Shown one piece after another: positions 36,233 to 48,000 of a stretch of DNA of 64,000 bases. This DNA comes from Falciphora oryzae. Its lineage: Eukaryota > Ascomycota > Sordariomycetes > Magnaporthales > Magnaporthaceae. The position numbers were made by a program, and so were the translations under genes. Each line of letters begins with the position of its first letter. The stretch's first letter is position 1. The notes under the pieces were generated by a model. That model was not told the origin of the DNA. It did not search any database and saw only the letters and a list, made by a program, of their open reading frames with translations. The DNA lies in NCBI GenBank assembly GCA_000733355.1, contig JNVV01000048.1:124001-188000 (forward strand). Direction: 5' to 3'.

Positions 36233-37784
36233 ATGGCGCCCAAAGAGAAGCAGCCGGTCTACGTGCTGTAGGTGACACTTCTCTATCGAAGTGTCCTTGC
36301 CGCATTGATTTACGATGGCATGAGTGAGCAGAACACTAACACAAGGGCTGTTCTCAGCGGCGTGGGCATGACCAAGTTCATAAAGCCACGCGGCAAGGTC
36401 GACTACACGGAGCTCGGGTTCGAGGCCGGCGTCAAGGCCATGCTGGATGCCGTCAGCCAACGCTTCCTAATCTCACCTCTTTGCCAGGCGCTGACTTTCT
36501 TTTGTTCGCCAGCACATCAACTACGACGACGTCGACCAGGGCATCGCGTGCTACTGCTACGGCGACTCGACGTGCGGGCAGCGCGTCTTCTACCAGTTCG
36601 GCATGACGCAGATCCCCATCGTCAACGTCAACAACAACTGCTCGACGGGCTCGACGGGCCTGGCCATGGCGCGGCAGCTGCTGGCCTGCGGGGCCGCCGA
36701 CTGCATCCTGGTGGTCGGGTTCGAGAAGATGATGCCGGGCAGCCTGCAGACCTTCTTCCAGGACCGCGAGAACCCGACCGGCACGTCGGGCCTCATGATG
36801 GCGCAGACGAGGGGGTACGACCCCAAGGCGCCCGGGGCGGCCCAGATGTTCGGCAACGCGGGGAGGGAGTACATGGAGAGGCACGGGGCCACGCTCGAGG
36901 ACTTTGCCGAGATCGCGCGCGTCAACCACGAGCACTCGCGGCGCAACCCGTACTCGCAGTTCAAGGACGTCTACTCGCTCGACCAGATCGTGAAGTCGCC
37001 CATGGTGTTCGAGCCCCTGACCAAGCTGCAGTGCTGCCCGACGTCGGACGGCGGCGCGGCCGCGGTGCTGGTCAGCAAGGGCTTCCTGGATGCGCGCCCG
37101 CATCTCAAGCAAAACGCGGTCGATATTGCGGGTCAGCGGCTCGCGACGGACGCGCCGTCGCTGTTTTCAAAGTCGTCCATCGACCTGATGGGCTACGAGA
37201 TGTCCGAGGTGGCGGCGCGGTCGGCGCTGGCCGAGGCGGGCATCAAGGCGACCGACTGCCAGGTCTGCGAGCTGCACGACTGCTTCTCGGCCAACGAGAT
37301 GATCACGCTCGACGCGCTGGGCCTGACTGCCGGGAGGGGGAAGGCGCACGAGCTGGTCCGCTCCGGGGGCATCACGTACCCCGGCGGGCCGGGGCGCACG
37401 GTCGTCAACCCCTCGGGCGGGCTCATCTCAAAGGGCCACCCGCTGGGCGCGACGGGGATCGCGCAGTGCGCCGAGCTGGTCTGGCACCTGCGCGGCTGGG
37501 CGACCAACCGGGCGGTGCAGGGGGCGCCGACGCGGCACGCGCTGCAGCACAACCTGGGGCTGGGCGGGGCGGCCGTCGTGACGGTGTACAGGCGGGCGGA
37601 CGGGAAAGATGCGCCCAGGGACCTGACGGACGAGGAGGTGGGGAGGGTCAACGGGCTGGGGTACAACCCGGCGGTCGAGGCCAGGGGCTTCACGGCGGAG
37701 CAGGCGGCGTCGGTGCGGAGCAGGGACCGGAGCAGCGACTGGGCGCTGCAGGACACGCTGAAGAAGGTCGAGGCCAGGTTTTGA
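36233..37784 (+). CDS. SCPx-type 3-ketoacyl-CoA thiolase (sterol carrier protein 2-related)
   Basis: Exons 36,233-36,267, 36,358-36,451 and 36,513-37,784 (introns of 90 and 61 nt) give 466 residues. Seen: thiolase start LGVGMTKF, the family signature HINYDDVDQGIACYCYGD, acylatable cysteine in NVNNNCSTGSTGLAM (C86), HDCFSANE, and the C-terminal GGLISKGHPLGATG and NLGLGGAAVV motifs. SCPx thiolases cleave 3-ketoacyl-CoAs, including branched-chain and sterol side-chain substrates, in peroxisomes. No SCP2 lipid-binding domain follows: the protein ends at the thiolase fold with -EARF, whose ARF resembles, but is not, a canonical peroxisomal PTS1. Location in peroxisomes is therefore inference from the family. 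A further copy of AG inside intron 2 (36,486-36,487) was rejected because it breaks the frame. Confidence 0.93.
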
Positions 37785-39889
37785 GGGGTGGTGTTGTTTT
37801 TCCTTGGGTGTGACGTAGAATATTTGTGGCGGTTGTTGAATGTTTCGATCCACGCTGTCAGGCAGCTTCCAAGGTCACGCTCGCAAGCCGGCGGAGATTC
37901 CGGCTCGTGTTTTTTTTTTTTTTTTCTTGTTCTAGGTTCTCTTTTATGAATGACGCCTTTTGCCTTATGCAAATGCCGTGCGGGCCCAGGACGGACCGGT
38001 TTTGAGACCTTGACAGGTGCTTCTTCAACAAGCACCTGCTGGCTTGTTCGATCCAGCATCGATCCCAGCCGAGGCCCCACTGAATGCACGCTCTGCCAGC
38101 GCATCGCAGCGGGGCAGCAGCCATCGTGCGCCCTTGCCAAGCGCCCCAGCAGCTTAACAGAAGCCCCCCGTCACAGCCCGTTCCACGAGATTTCGGTCGC
38201 GGGCGATCAGACACGACGGCCAAGCATGCAAGCCTGATCCCGGCGCGCGTCGCAAAACAACGCCTGTTAATTCATGCGATCGGCTTGCTCTTCTCTTTTT
38301 TTCCTTCTACTTTTTTTGTCCCGCCGTCAATGGTGAACCCCGGCAAGAGTCGGTAGCGTCAGTCCCACCTTCTCAAACGCCGAACCGAGCGCCGCCTTTC
38401 TTTCTTTTGTCTTCTTTTGGAACCTTTCTTCTTTTTTTGTTTTTTTCTCAGAGGTTAAAAAAAAAAAAAAAAAAGGGCGCCCTGTGCGATAAAGGCAGAC
38501 AAAGACGGTCTGGGAACGCCCCTCTTTGGGGCAAGAAAACGAAGATCAAGAAACACGAAAAAAGTATGTTATTTTAATCAAATTGCCATGTTTCCCGCCG
38601 TCAACTTTCAGCGTCTGCAACCACGCGCCCAGACGGTTAAAAAGTCTTGGGGCTTCCATTGTTCACCTTCTAGACGGCACGCAGACAAGCCGAGGTTGTT
38701 ACAGAGTGTACATGCCCGGTACTTTTGCGGCTCAGCACAGCCCGCGGGATGGAGCATGCCCACCATCATGTCCGCATTGCGTGCTGCCCGCTTCCCTCTG
38801 CCCTCCCCCCATATTTTCGGACTTTTTGCCGAAAGCACGCCCGCCCCTTTAATTCTCCTTGATCGCCCGCCCAAAGGCGTTGCCTGAGCGCCGGCCAAAT
38901 CAGCCTGTTGGCAGCCCCGAGCCCGACAAGACGGCGCGCCGTTTGATGGCCTGCCCGTTTTGCCCGCGTCCGTGTTACTGGGCGTGTGCGTCAGTTATCA
39001 ACCTTGCCTTTGGGTTTAGTAGCGCGTTTTGGCCCGTGGTATTTTTAAACCCCCTTCAACCGCCTGGCTCGCCTTAGCTCCCGCCCTGCGAGCCCCAGTC
39101 GGGGCCTCATCGATCCCCAGACTGACCATCATCCACTCCCAAGGCGACAAAAGCCCACCCCTTTTCCCTTGCCTATTTCCCCCCTCGGCCTTTGTCGCCC
39201 TTCACCCCCCAGTCAATCGTGCTCCTACGATTGGGCACCCAGGTCACAAGAGCCACCCACGCCCCTGCGCTGGCAGAGCACGGCCTGTTTTCCGCGCCCT
39301 ACCCTTGCTCCTCCAACAGCCGCCCTCTCGGGCTTTCCGATGCCATGGGTTGCTGGATCATGCCAGTGCCGTTCCCACTTTCTTCAGCCAAAAATCCCCG
39401 GGGACCAAAGATTGGCCCTACGGGAGACCCTCGCGCCCGTCCATCTCATCCACAAGGGCCCCGTGTCCCCTCCTCCCTGCGTCCACCCCACAGCGTCGAC
39501 GTGTGAGATCTGGCTGCTGCCCCTCATATAGCGGCTTTGACGATGCTATATCACAAAGCGTGGCTGTCCAAGACGCCCCTTGCTGCCCTTCTCTTTCATC
39601 CTTATTCCCTGCCAAGTCCAGCATTAAGATCGGATCTCCCCTTTACTTCCTTCTTTCGTGTGACTTGCTTTTACCCCTCGTGCCAACCCACATCGCAAAT
39701 GATACTTCTACCGTGCGCCCTCACACACGCCCACCAAGTTTCTTGACCTCTGGCAAAAGCCTGGTTTGATGGGGTGCCGCGTGATGTGATGAATGCCAGC
39801 GAAACATAAGCCTTCCCACTTGCTCGTACAGCCCAACCCTCGCCGGGTCAGCTTGTCGTAGCGCCAGCCCAAAAGAAAATCACCTCACC
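37785..39889. other. intergenic region upstream of the Pth11-like gene
   Basis: 2.1 kb. T-rich tract at 37,910-37,926 and A-rich run at 38,458-38,474; from about 39,060 onwards strongly C/T-rich on the + strand, as in a leader of the downstream gene. A 246-codon frame here starts without an ATG and is Pro/Ser-rich because of the CT bias; not called. Confidence 0.5.
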
Positions 39890-41418
39890 ATGGCCGCCGT
39901 TCAGGACTTGACAAGAGGGCCGGTCCTTCTCGGGGTCTCCATCACCACGGCCTTCATCGCCCTCTCGTCGACAGCCCTGAGATTCGTCGTCCGCGCAACA
40001 CCGAGCGAAGACATAGGATCCGACGACTATGTTATTGGCGTGGCTACTGTGAGTTTTTGGCCCCTTGCCTTGGTATGACAGACGAATCGACTCGCAGAAT
40101 CATGCCCTAACAGCTGGAAAAACAAACAGCTCGTCGGCTTGACCGGAACCGTCTTCAGCGTGCTAGAGAGCACCGGCATGGCAGAGTCGTCGATGCAGGC
40201 GCTCGAGTACGACGTGCTGGGCCAGCCTTGGTTCGTCCTCGGCGCCACCCTGGCCAAGGTCTCCATCTGCCTCTTCTTCATCCGCATCATGGGCGGTGTC
40301 AAGCTGTGGCGCGTCCTGCTCATGGCCCTGGTGTTCATGCTGGTCCTCTTCAACTTCGCCTTCGCCCTCACCTCGAACCTGCAGTGCCGGCCGCTCGAGA
40401 AGCTTTGGAACCTGAACGTCGACGGCGAGTGCTGGGACCCGAGCGTCCAGCTCAACCTGGGCTACTTTCGGGGAGGTATGTGTCTGGCCCGGGGAGGGGA
40501 TTTCCATCCATGACGACTGAGCTTACTGACTAATCCTCGTCCGCAGCCTTCTCCGTCTTTTCCTGGCTCTTCATGTCGCTGTTCCCAGTCTTGATAGTCC
40601 GAGATCTGGAGATCGACCGGACTATGCGGGTGCTGTTCTACGTCCTCTCCTCCTTGAGTCTCGTGTAAGCCAATCTCTGATCCGATCTTTTCCCAACACG
40701 TGGAAATAATGGCCGAAAGCTGACCTTGGCTGTTTGTTTCCACAGCGCCGGAGTTTTCGCTACGGCCCAAACCTACGAATACTCGCAAATCCCCATGCGG
40801 TCGGGCGTTTTCACCTTCGCGCACTTCGTCTCGACCCTCCTCGCCATCCTGGAGCAGAACATAGCCATCGTGGCCGCCAACGTGCTGCCACTGGGCCCCT
40901 TATTGTCCCGTATCCGCCCGAACGACCGCGGCCCCGGCAGCCTCTTCTCTAAGCGGTCGAACTCGGGCAGCACCAGCGCGGGGAGCAGCCGCAGTTACTG
41001 GCCCCGGAAGCGCAGCGGGAGCGGCAACACAGACGCGGACGGCCGCCCGGCGCCCGCGGGCCGCTTCACGCAGCTCAGGGACTCGCCCTCGACCGTCACG
41101 CTCGTCATCGAGGGGCCCCAGCGGGAGAGCTACGAGCTCTCGTCGCCGGCGCGGCCCGCCGCCGCCGCCTCCAAGTCGCTCGGTGGCCTGCTGACCCGGT
41201 CCGACAGCCGGCAGAGCAGCAGGAGCGTCAGCGCGGCGGACGCGTGGCCAAAGGGCATCATCAAGACGGTCGAGGTCCAGGTCGTCGAGGAGGACATTGC
41301 CGACATCGAGCGGGCCGACCAGGCGATGTCGGGCCCGGCGTCGGCGGCCGGCGAGTCCGAGGAGAACGAGTGGGATCGGGCGATGCGGAATAGCCCGTCG
41401 CGGCTCGGCAATCGATGA
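39890..41418 (+). CDS. Pth11/rhodopsin-like fungal integral membrane protein
   Basis: Exons 39,890-40,048, 40,130-40,475, 40,547-40,664 and 40,746-41,418 (introns 81, 71 and 81 nt) give 431 residues. Seen: several hydrophobic helices (GVSITTAFIALSSTALRFVV; VSICLFFIRIM; VLLMALVFMLVLFNFAFAL; FSVFSWLFMSLFPVLIV; VLFYVLSSLSLVAGVF; FTFAHFVSTLLAILEQNIAIVAANV), the conserved SDDYVIGVAT after the first helix and cysteine-containing LQCRPLEKLWN loop, followed by a ~150-residue cytosolic Ser/Arg-rich tail. The pattern matches the fungal rhodopsin-domain family (DUF-type, satratoxin SC4/Pth11-like). Pth11 members act as surface sensors in some plant pathogens, but most family members are uncharacterised and this one lacks the N-terminal CFEM domain. 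Ligand unknown. Confidence 0.85.
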
Positions 41419-42109
41419 GATAAGGGAGATCTCATCCCCTCTCTCCTCTCCTCTGATGACCACTACCGACCCACTTTCATGAATTGTTTCTGGCTTCTTT
41501 TTCCATCTTTTACAGCGACAACAAGGCGTTCAGCAAGACGGGGCTCGGCGTAGGCAGGACTTTTGCGATGGGCTGGGCAACTACAACAAAAGCGTCCGTT
41601 TTCTTTTATTCCATGTTGGAGCAATCCTGGGACGGCATGACGGCTGGACGGGTATGGGATCACATGGCTTTTTTACTTATAATTGTGCTCTGGGGGAGGC
41701 ATGTTAGCATCTAGCCTTTTTTATTTACTCTCTCCTATTCCTAGTAACTGTTAGACTAATACAAACAGATACCCCTGTATGATATCACTCTAGGTCAACC
41801 CAACTCAGCATGGCACTCTTGCTCCTATTCGCCGAAGCCATACGTTAAAGCAGCACATTGCTCATGTTTTGAGCATCGTTTGCCCAATACAGGAGACGAA
41901 TGAAATATCCACGAAGGGATATAGAAGGCTAGCATGCTATAATGGGCACCGGATTGGACAAATGAAAATAAAAGAACACATGATGCTGACATCTTGCTCG
42001 GCAAAGCCCACAAGACAGGGCCGCATTCTCTCCTTCCTAATACTCTTACAGCAAGCCTACATCCCTGCTCTTCTCTCCCCGAGCTTTGCAACCCCAAAAC
42101 TCCCGACTT
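41419..42109. other. convergent 3' region
   Basis: 0.7 kb between the tail of the membrane protein gene and the tail of the small minus-strand gene. No gene seen. Confidence 0.5.
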
Positions 42110-42505
42110 TCACCTCCTGGACGATGGCGACGACGAGGGCGAGGGCGAGGAGTTGGACGCGGCCGACAGGCTCTCGAGCTCTCGGGCCAGCGGGTCGGAC
42201 GCCACCATGCTCCTCCACGCCTCCTCGTGCGAGCTTTGGTGGTGGTGCCGAGGACTCGTCGCGCGCCCCGGGGACGTGGCGTAGTTCTGTCTGGCCGGGG
42301 TGCTCGCGTTGCTGGCGGAGGCGGCGGCCTGGCTGTTCCTAACGGGGTTGTTGCTGTATTAGTGTGTGCCAACTAGCTTTGCTCATTGCGTGTGGTTTCG
42401 TGAGAAGGGAGGAGGCACGGAGACGGGGATGGGGGATGGGGACGAGGCTAGTAAACTGTCGTGGAAGTACCTCTGGCCGTTGGGGAAGTAATAGTCGGTC
42501 GACAT
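42110..42505 (-). CDS. small Ser-rich protein of unknown function
   Basis: Two exons on the minus strand, 42,471-42,505 and 42,110-42,353, over a 117-nt GTACTT...CTAATACAG intron with a good ACTAAT branch site, give 92 residues. The protein starts MSTDYYFPNGQS, continues with an Ala/Ser/Asn-rich stretch, a central charged segment HEEAWRSMVASDPLARELE that could form a helix, and a Ser/Pro tail ending SSRR. The frame is open only in this splice form, and codons are strongly GC-ending, as in the neighbouring genes. A TATA-like element (TATATAAAG on the minus strand) lies near 42,710. I do not recognise the family. It has no signal peptide and no membrane segment, so a soluble, partly disordered protein is likely. 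Confidence 0.6.
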
Positions 42506-45032
42506 GTTTGCTTGGGACTTGAGAGTCCGCTTAGACCCGCCTAGAGAAGAGTACAAGGCTTGTTACGTGAGGAGAAAGGGGTTTCGAGCAGACGGGTATT
42601 GCAAGGTACTATGCGCGGCAAGTTGTCCTGGGATGGTGAGAACTGCGAGACAAGCGTGCTGTGAAGAAGCCAGAATAATCAGGGAGACACCTACGGCCTC
42701 TGGTCTCTTTATATACACGAAAAACGGCCATGATGTACCATATCACGACTCAACGAGTCGGCATCTAGTGGAAAAAGCTTCGCCTCCGAGGGGTGTCTAC
42801 GCCCGTAATTTCCTTGCCCGCAGCCAAGCCGTCGCGCGTGACGACGAGATGCCACTGCGAATCTGAGCAGTGAAGTCGGGGCAAAGGGGATGAGGGCGCG
42901 CTGGGTGGAGAGAGAGAGAATGTGCGTGTGTGCGCGTGTGTTTGGTGGGCGACGACGGAGCAGACAGGGGTGAAAAGCAAGGCGCAGCAGCAGTTGTCAG
43001 CCCGCAACAAAAAATTGAGCGAAGGTCGCGCGCAAAACAAACATTGATCTCTGCGCGAAGACGTGGGAAAGGATGGGAAGCCGGGAAGGAGAGACGGGGG
43101 AATGAGGTGGCAAAAAAACAAAGGTAATAAACCGAGACCGCACAGCCACGGGCAGAAAGGACCACGAGGCGGACTAGCGAGTGTTGGCGGGCGGGCACAC
43201 AAGAAGAAGAAGAAGAAAAAAGGGAGACAGAAGAGAGGGAAAAATGAATGATACCGGCCCGCCCCGGGGCTCACAATGGGCCGACGCGGGGTGGCGGTGC
43301 GTCGGTCTAGTCTGGGCAGTTGCTTGGTTCGATGACCGAGTAAAGACAAGGCGGACGGCCCAGCTCCCATTCCATCCTTCTGCAGAACCATGAGATGGGA
43401 AAGAGTGGGTTGGGTAAAAAAAAAGGCGTAATACAACATCAAATCGTGCATATCCCATCAATCCAACGAGGGGCCCGGAAAACACAAGGCAGCGACGAAA
43501 AGGGAAACAGTCAAGATGGAGGTGCATGTGGCCCTGGCTCCACACACCCGTAAGAAGGCCTCTCCCAATCACGGGATTTGTCGCGCAACCTCGCAGACAA
43601 TACAAGGCTGAAGAGAAAAGAAAAAAAAAAAAAAAAAGTCGGTGCCTAAGTCAGGTTGCATTGTTGAATCGAGGGAGCCTGGACGTCCCGTTCTTCGTGT
43701 GAAAAAAAAAGAGGGAATAAGGAAGTCGAGGTACGATTCACAATATTCGTTTGGCATATCCCACCCGCCACACGGGTAAAAAAAGGCAGACACTTGACTG
43801 CTGCCTGCTGTGCTAGCTGCGCAATGGAGCCTGGGTCGTGTTTGTGCGCTGCTGCGCATTCCGTTGCCGCGCGCGGTGACAACTCAGAATCATGGAAAAC
43901 AAGGAATCAAAAATGTAAATATTTTTTTTGTTTCTTTTTCTCTTTTCTTCTTTCCCCCCTAATCAACAGACTTTACCCAGCCACCGCCAAACCTCCACAT
44001 TCCGGCCCCCATCGCCAGCAAAGCTTCACCACTCGACGCTGCACCATCTCCACGAGGCCACGCAAGGTTCGCCTGCGCCTCGCTCTTGAGATGCGTCGGA
44101 AAGAAAAGGCAAGAGGAGAAGAGAAGAAAGAATAAAGAAGAGAGAAAAAAAAAAAAAAGCAAAGAAAGGAGACAAAGGCGTTGAAACAGAAACGTGGCTG
44201 AGCCGTGGCCCCACGTAAAACTCCAGATTCCCACAAAGTGAACTTGCGATTGGGACCAGTGCCACTCTCCCACTACTCTACTACATCATCTCTGCGCTCA
44301 CTTAAAATCGCATCGGACACAAGGCAACACAGGTGGACCAAAAGAAATTAGATTCAGCGGCAAGTCGAACAATAACGCAAGGAAAAGTTGATTGAGCGAG
44401 AGCTCCGACAAAATAGCATCACAGGACTGCAATATCGATCGTAAAACATCGCATGGCTGGCCGCACGGTCTATCAACAAGACGTGAAACAAGTCGGCGAG
44501 CGCCCAGGGATCGAACACCAAGGAAACATGACCGGTCGGTCGGGAACAAAGTCATGTCTCGGAACAAAGTCTGGGCGCGGAAAGGCAAAGCCAAAAACTC
44601 CTCGCCACATTGTATGAACCTATAAAAGTGCACGTAGCTTGGGGGGGATATATCTGACCATCACAAAGAACCGACATTAGAAAACAAGAGACAGCACACG
44701 ACAAAGGAGACATGACATGAAAAAAGACATGAACGGGGGGAATCGAAGCGAATATGAACCAGTAAAAAGGAATAATAGAAAAATATGTCATAACAGAATG
44801 GGTAGAGGTGCGAGGAGCGGCTGGCTTATGCCGCAAAGTGGTCAAGAAGCAGCTCCCGCCAAGGACAAGTGGGAAGGACACGCCGCCCGGGTAGCCGCTC
44901 CGGCAGCACGACGCTGCGAGGCAAAGATGACAAGACCACGTCGGGCCGCAGGATAACGACGCCGCCGGCCGCGAGCAGGGCCAAAACGAGGGCGACAAGC
45001 GCGACAAGGGCCGCCAGCGCAACCGCACGCGC
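42506..45032. other. region between small gene and kinesin 3' end
   Basis: 2.5 kb that must hold the promoter of the small gene and the 3' untranslated region of the kinesin gene (both minus strand). It contains purine-rich runs (43,200-43,250), A17 near 43,621-43,637 and A13 near 44,146-44,158. No further gene could be supported. Confidence 0.45.
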
Positions 45033-48000
45033 CTAGAAGCAGTTGAGGCTGCCCTTCTTCTTGTTCTTCTTCGAGATGGCGTTCATGCGCTCCTCGAGGC
45101 GCTGGTTCGCCAGCTCCGCGTCCCGCCGCTTGCGCCGCTCCTCCTCCACCGCGTGGAGGCTCCACCTGGAGTCCTGCGGCGGCTTGTCCCGCAGCTCCCG
45201 CATCTCCGCCTCCAGCTCCTCGCACCGCTTGTGCCAAGCGTCGCAGTCTGCCTTGACCTTCTTGGATTGCTCCTCGAGGTCCGTCAGCGCCTCCTCGAGC
45301 GTCGCCGTGAGCTGCTTCTCCGCGCTCAGGTGCTTCTCGATTGTCCTGATGCGCGCCTCCTGGTCCTGCTGAATCTGTGACATGGCCAGGTCCTTGCTGG
45401 GCGGCCGGCCTTGTGTAGGCGTGGCCGGAACTCCTGCCGCGCTCGGGGGCGAGCCCGAGGTACCGGGCAGAGGCGGCAGTGGAATCGCCGGCGGCGGCGA
45501 CGGGAGCGAAGTCACAGAAGAGCTCTTGCGCAGGTTCGAGTTGAGAGAGTTCGACCTCTGCACATCCGATGGGAGAACACCCTCGAACTTGGCCTGCAGG
45601 AAAAGGAACGTTAGCAAACAACATAGTTGTGTAGGAGGGAATTGCCGTGCCAAGGCGGAATATCAATATTTGACGTACCTGAAGAGCAGCATACTCCTCC
45701 TTGATGGTGTCCAGTTCCGACTGTACCCTGACGCGGGCTGCGTTGGCCTCGTCGACCCTGACCTGCTGCTCTGTCTGTAGTGACGACAGGCGGTTCGTGG
45801 CGATTTGCGCCTGGTCGAAGTTTGACTGGAGCTGGTCCTCGAGCTCCTCGACGAGCCGCGAGTTCTTCTTGTTCCGGTTCTCGAGCTCCGCCATTCGTTT
45901 CCTCACGGCCGAGAGCTGGTCGTGAACAGACGGGTACGGGCTTCGGAGCGCCTCGCCTGGGGTAAGCAGCAGATCTGTCAGCGTAGACTTGACTGCCTCC
46001 AGCTCGCGCATGACCGTGTCGTTGATGCCGGAAAGCTCTGCCGTCGTCCTCTCGAGGTCGGCAGATTTCTGCTGCTCGCGTGCGAGAGCTTTTTGGTCTG
46101 AAATGAGGCTGTTGATACGATCCGTAATCGCCTCGACACTGACGTCGAGGCCGAGCGCATAGGCGACCTGCGTCGCAACCTTCATCAGGTCCTCCCGGGC
46201 CTCCATCAGCTCGCCCTGGAGAATCTGGAGGTTTTCCGAGTGCTCCGACAGCAGCCGCTGGACAATCTCATCATGTTCCTTGGCCGAGGTAGCCCTGACG
46301 TTCTCCAGCTCGTCGGCCTGCCTGGTCTGCATTGCGTGCAGCTCCTCCTGGTGCGCCTTGACAGCTTGCTCGTGCTGGAATATTTGCTGCTCGAGTTGTG
46401 ACACAAGGGCCTTGTGGCTCTCAAGCTCGGCTTCCGATAGCTCCCGCGATTTGGAGGCCTCCTCGAGGAGAGTCTTTGTGGCGGCGTGGCCCTGCTCCAG
46501 CTCCGCGACCCTGGTGGCGTTGCTGTTGATGATGGCCTTGTACTCGTCGATCTCGTTTTGGAGGAAGGCAACCATGTTTTGCTGCTTGGCCTCTTCGTCC
46601 TTGGACGGAGCCGAAGTCGACATGGCGGCCAGCTGGCTCTCGAGATCCCCGATGGTCTGCTTCATCTCCTGCTCGGTAGTCTGCATCGCCTCGAGCGCCT
46701 TCTGGTGCTTGTCTTCCCACTGTGACAGCTCGGCCTGGAGCTCCTCGATCCTGCCCTCATGCTCAGCAGCAGCCGAGTCTTTGGTAGACTTGGACGACTC
46801 GACCTCGGAGCGCAGAGCATCCAGTTGGGACTGCAGCGCCGCCTCGCGGGTTGAGTGAGCCTCCTGCATCTCCTTGCGCTCCTTCTCGTTCTTTTCCAGC
46901 TGATCCTTCAGCGTCGAGATGACAGAAATGTCCATGGGCGAGCTCTTCAAACTCGAGCGCTCACGGGTCAGTCCCGAAATGATAGTCATCTTAGTTTCCA
47001 TCTCTTTCTTGGCCGACGCGACATCCGCCTCGAGCTGCTGGATCCTCTCGGACCGAGCGTGGAGTTCGTGCATGGCAGCCTCGAGGTTGACGTTGAAGTT
47101 CTGCATGACATCCGGCTGCTGCTCAAGGTTCTCTGTGGCGATATTGCGGAGCGTCGCGAAGGAACGGTGGGCACGGTCGACCATCATGACGGTCTGGCTG
47201 GACTTGCGGCGGATGAGGGGCGAGCCAGTCCTTGGCAGACTGGAATCGACCGCGTGGGCCTTTGCAACCTTGGTCCGAAGCTCCTCAACCATGTCGAGGG
47301 TGTGGTTGTGCTCCTCTTCCAGCTGCGCATACTTGGCGGCTATTTCCCTTTCGGCAGACTCCTTCTCGGCAGCGAGAGCCTTGAGACGATCAAGCTCGAC
47401 GGTCAAGCGGGCGTTCGCCTCTGTTGAGTCCTCATGAGGAACGGAAGCGGCCGCAGCAGGAGGAGTGATAGACGCCGTTGAATCACCCCGAGGCCTCTGG
47501 TTCAACGTCTCAACATCGGAGCCGTCCACAGCCGGGGATCCCAGAGCAGAGGTCAATTCGGTCGAGAGTGACTGGGGCGTCGAGAAGTGCCTCCCATCCT
47601 TGGTCATGCTCGACCTGGGATCCGAGAAGAGTGACGACGGCCGGGTCTGCGGCGAGTTGAGCGACATGACCGAATCACGCGGCCGCTGAGGATGGCGCGA
47701 CTCGTCGATCGAGTCCTGAAGTTCGGCAATAACCTTGATGGCCTCCTCGTACTTTGCTTGCAGGAGCTCGAAGTCTGTCACGGTCGCCTCATGCTCCACG
47801 CGCAGATCGATAAGCTCCTGAGACACCGTCTCAAGCTTGTCAGCGACGAACCTAGACTGCGCCGGACTTGCCGGGTAATCGCCATTATCCGCGTGGCGAG
47901 ACACAGCAAGACCAGACCTCGAAGTAGTCTCGTCGCCGGCAGACTTGTCGTCAGCCATCTCCTGGATCCTGTCGAGCGGCTTCTCCTCTAGCGCGTCGTC

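Noticed and set aside
39029..39769. 246-codon frame before the Pth11-like gene
   Set aside because: No ATG start; Pro/Ser-rich because the stretch is a CT-rich leader.
44500..44530. tRNA-like TTCGATCC word on the minus strand
   Set aside because: Flanking bases do not form a T-arm stem, and no A box or acceptor stem is present.
44842..45032. Continuation of the kinesin frame beyond 45,679 to 44,842
   Set aside because: That frame runs through an intron; the correct last exon (45,033-45,593) is in another frame, restores coiled-coil sequence and ends in a basic tail.
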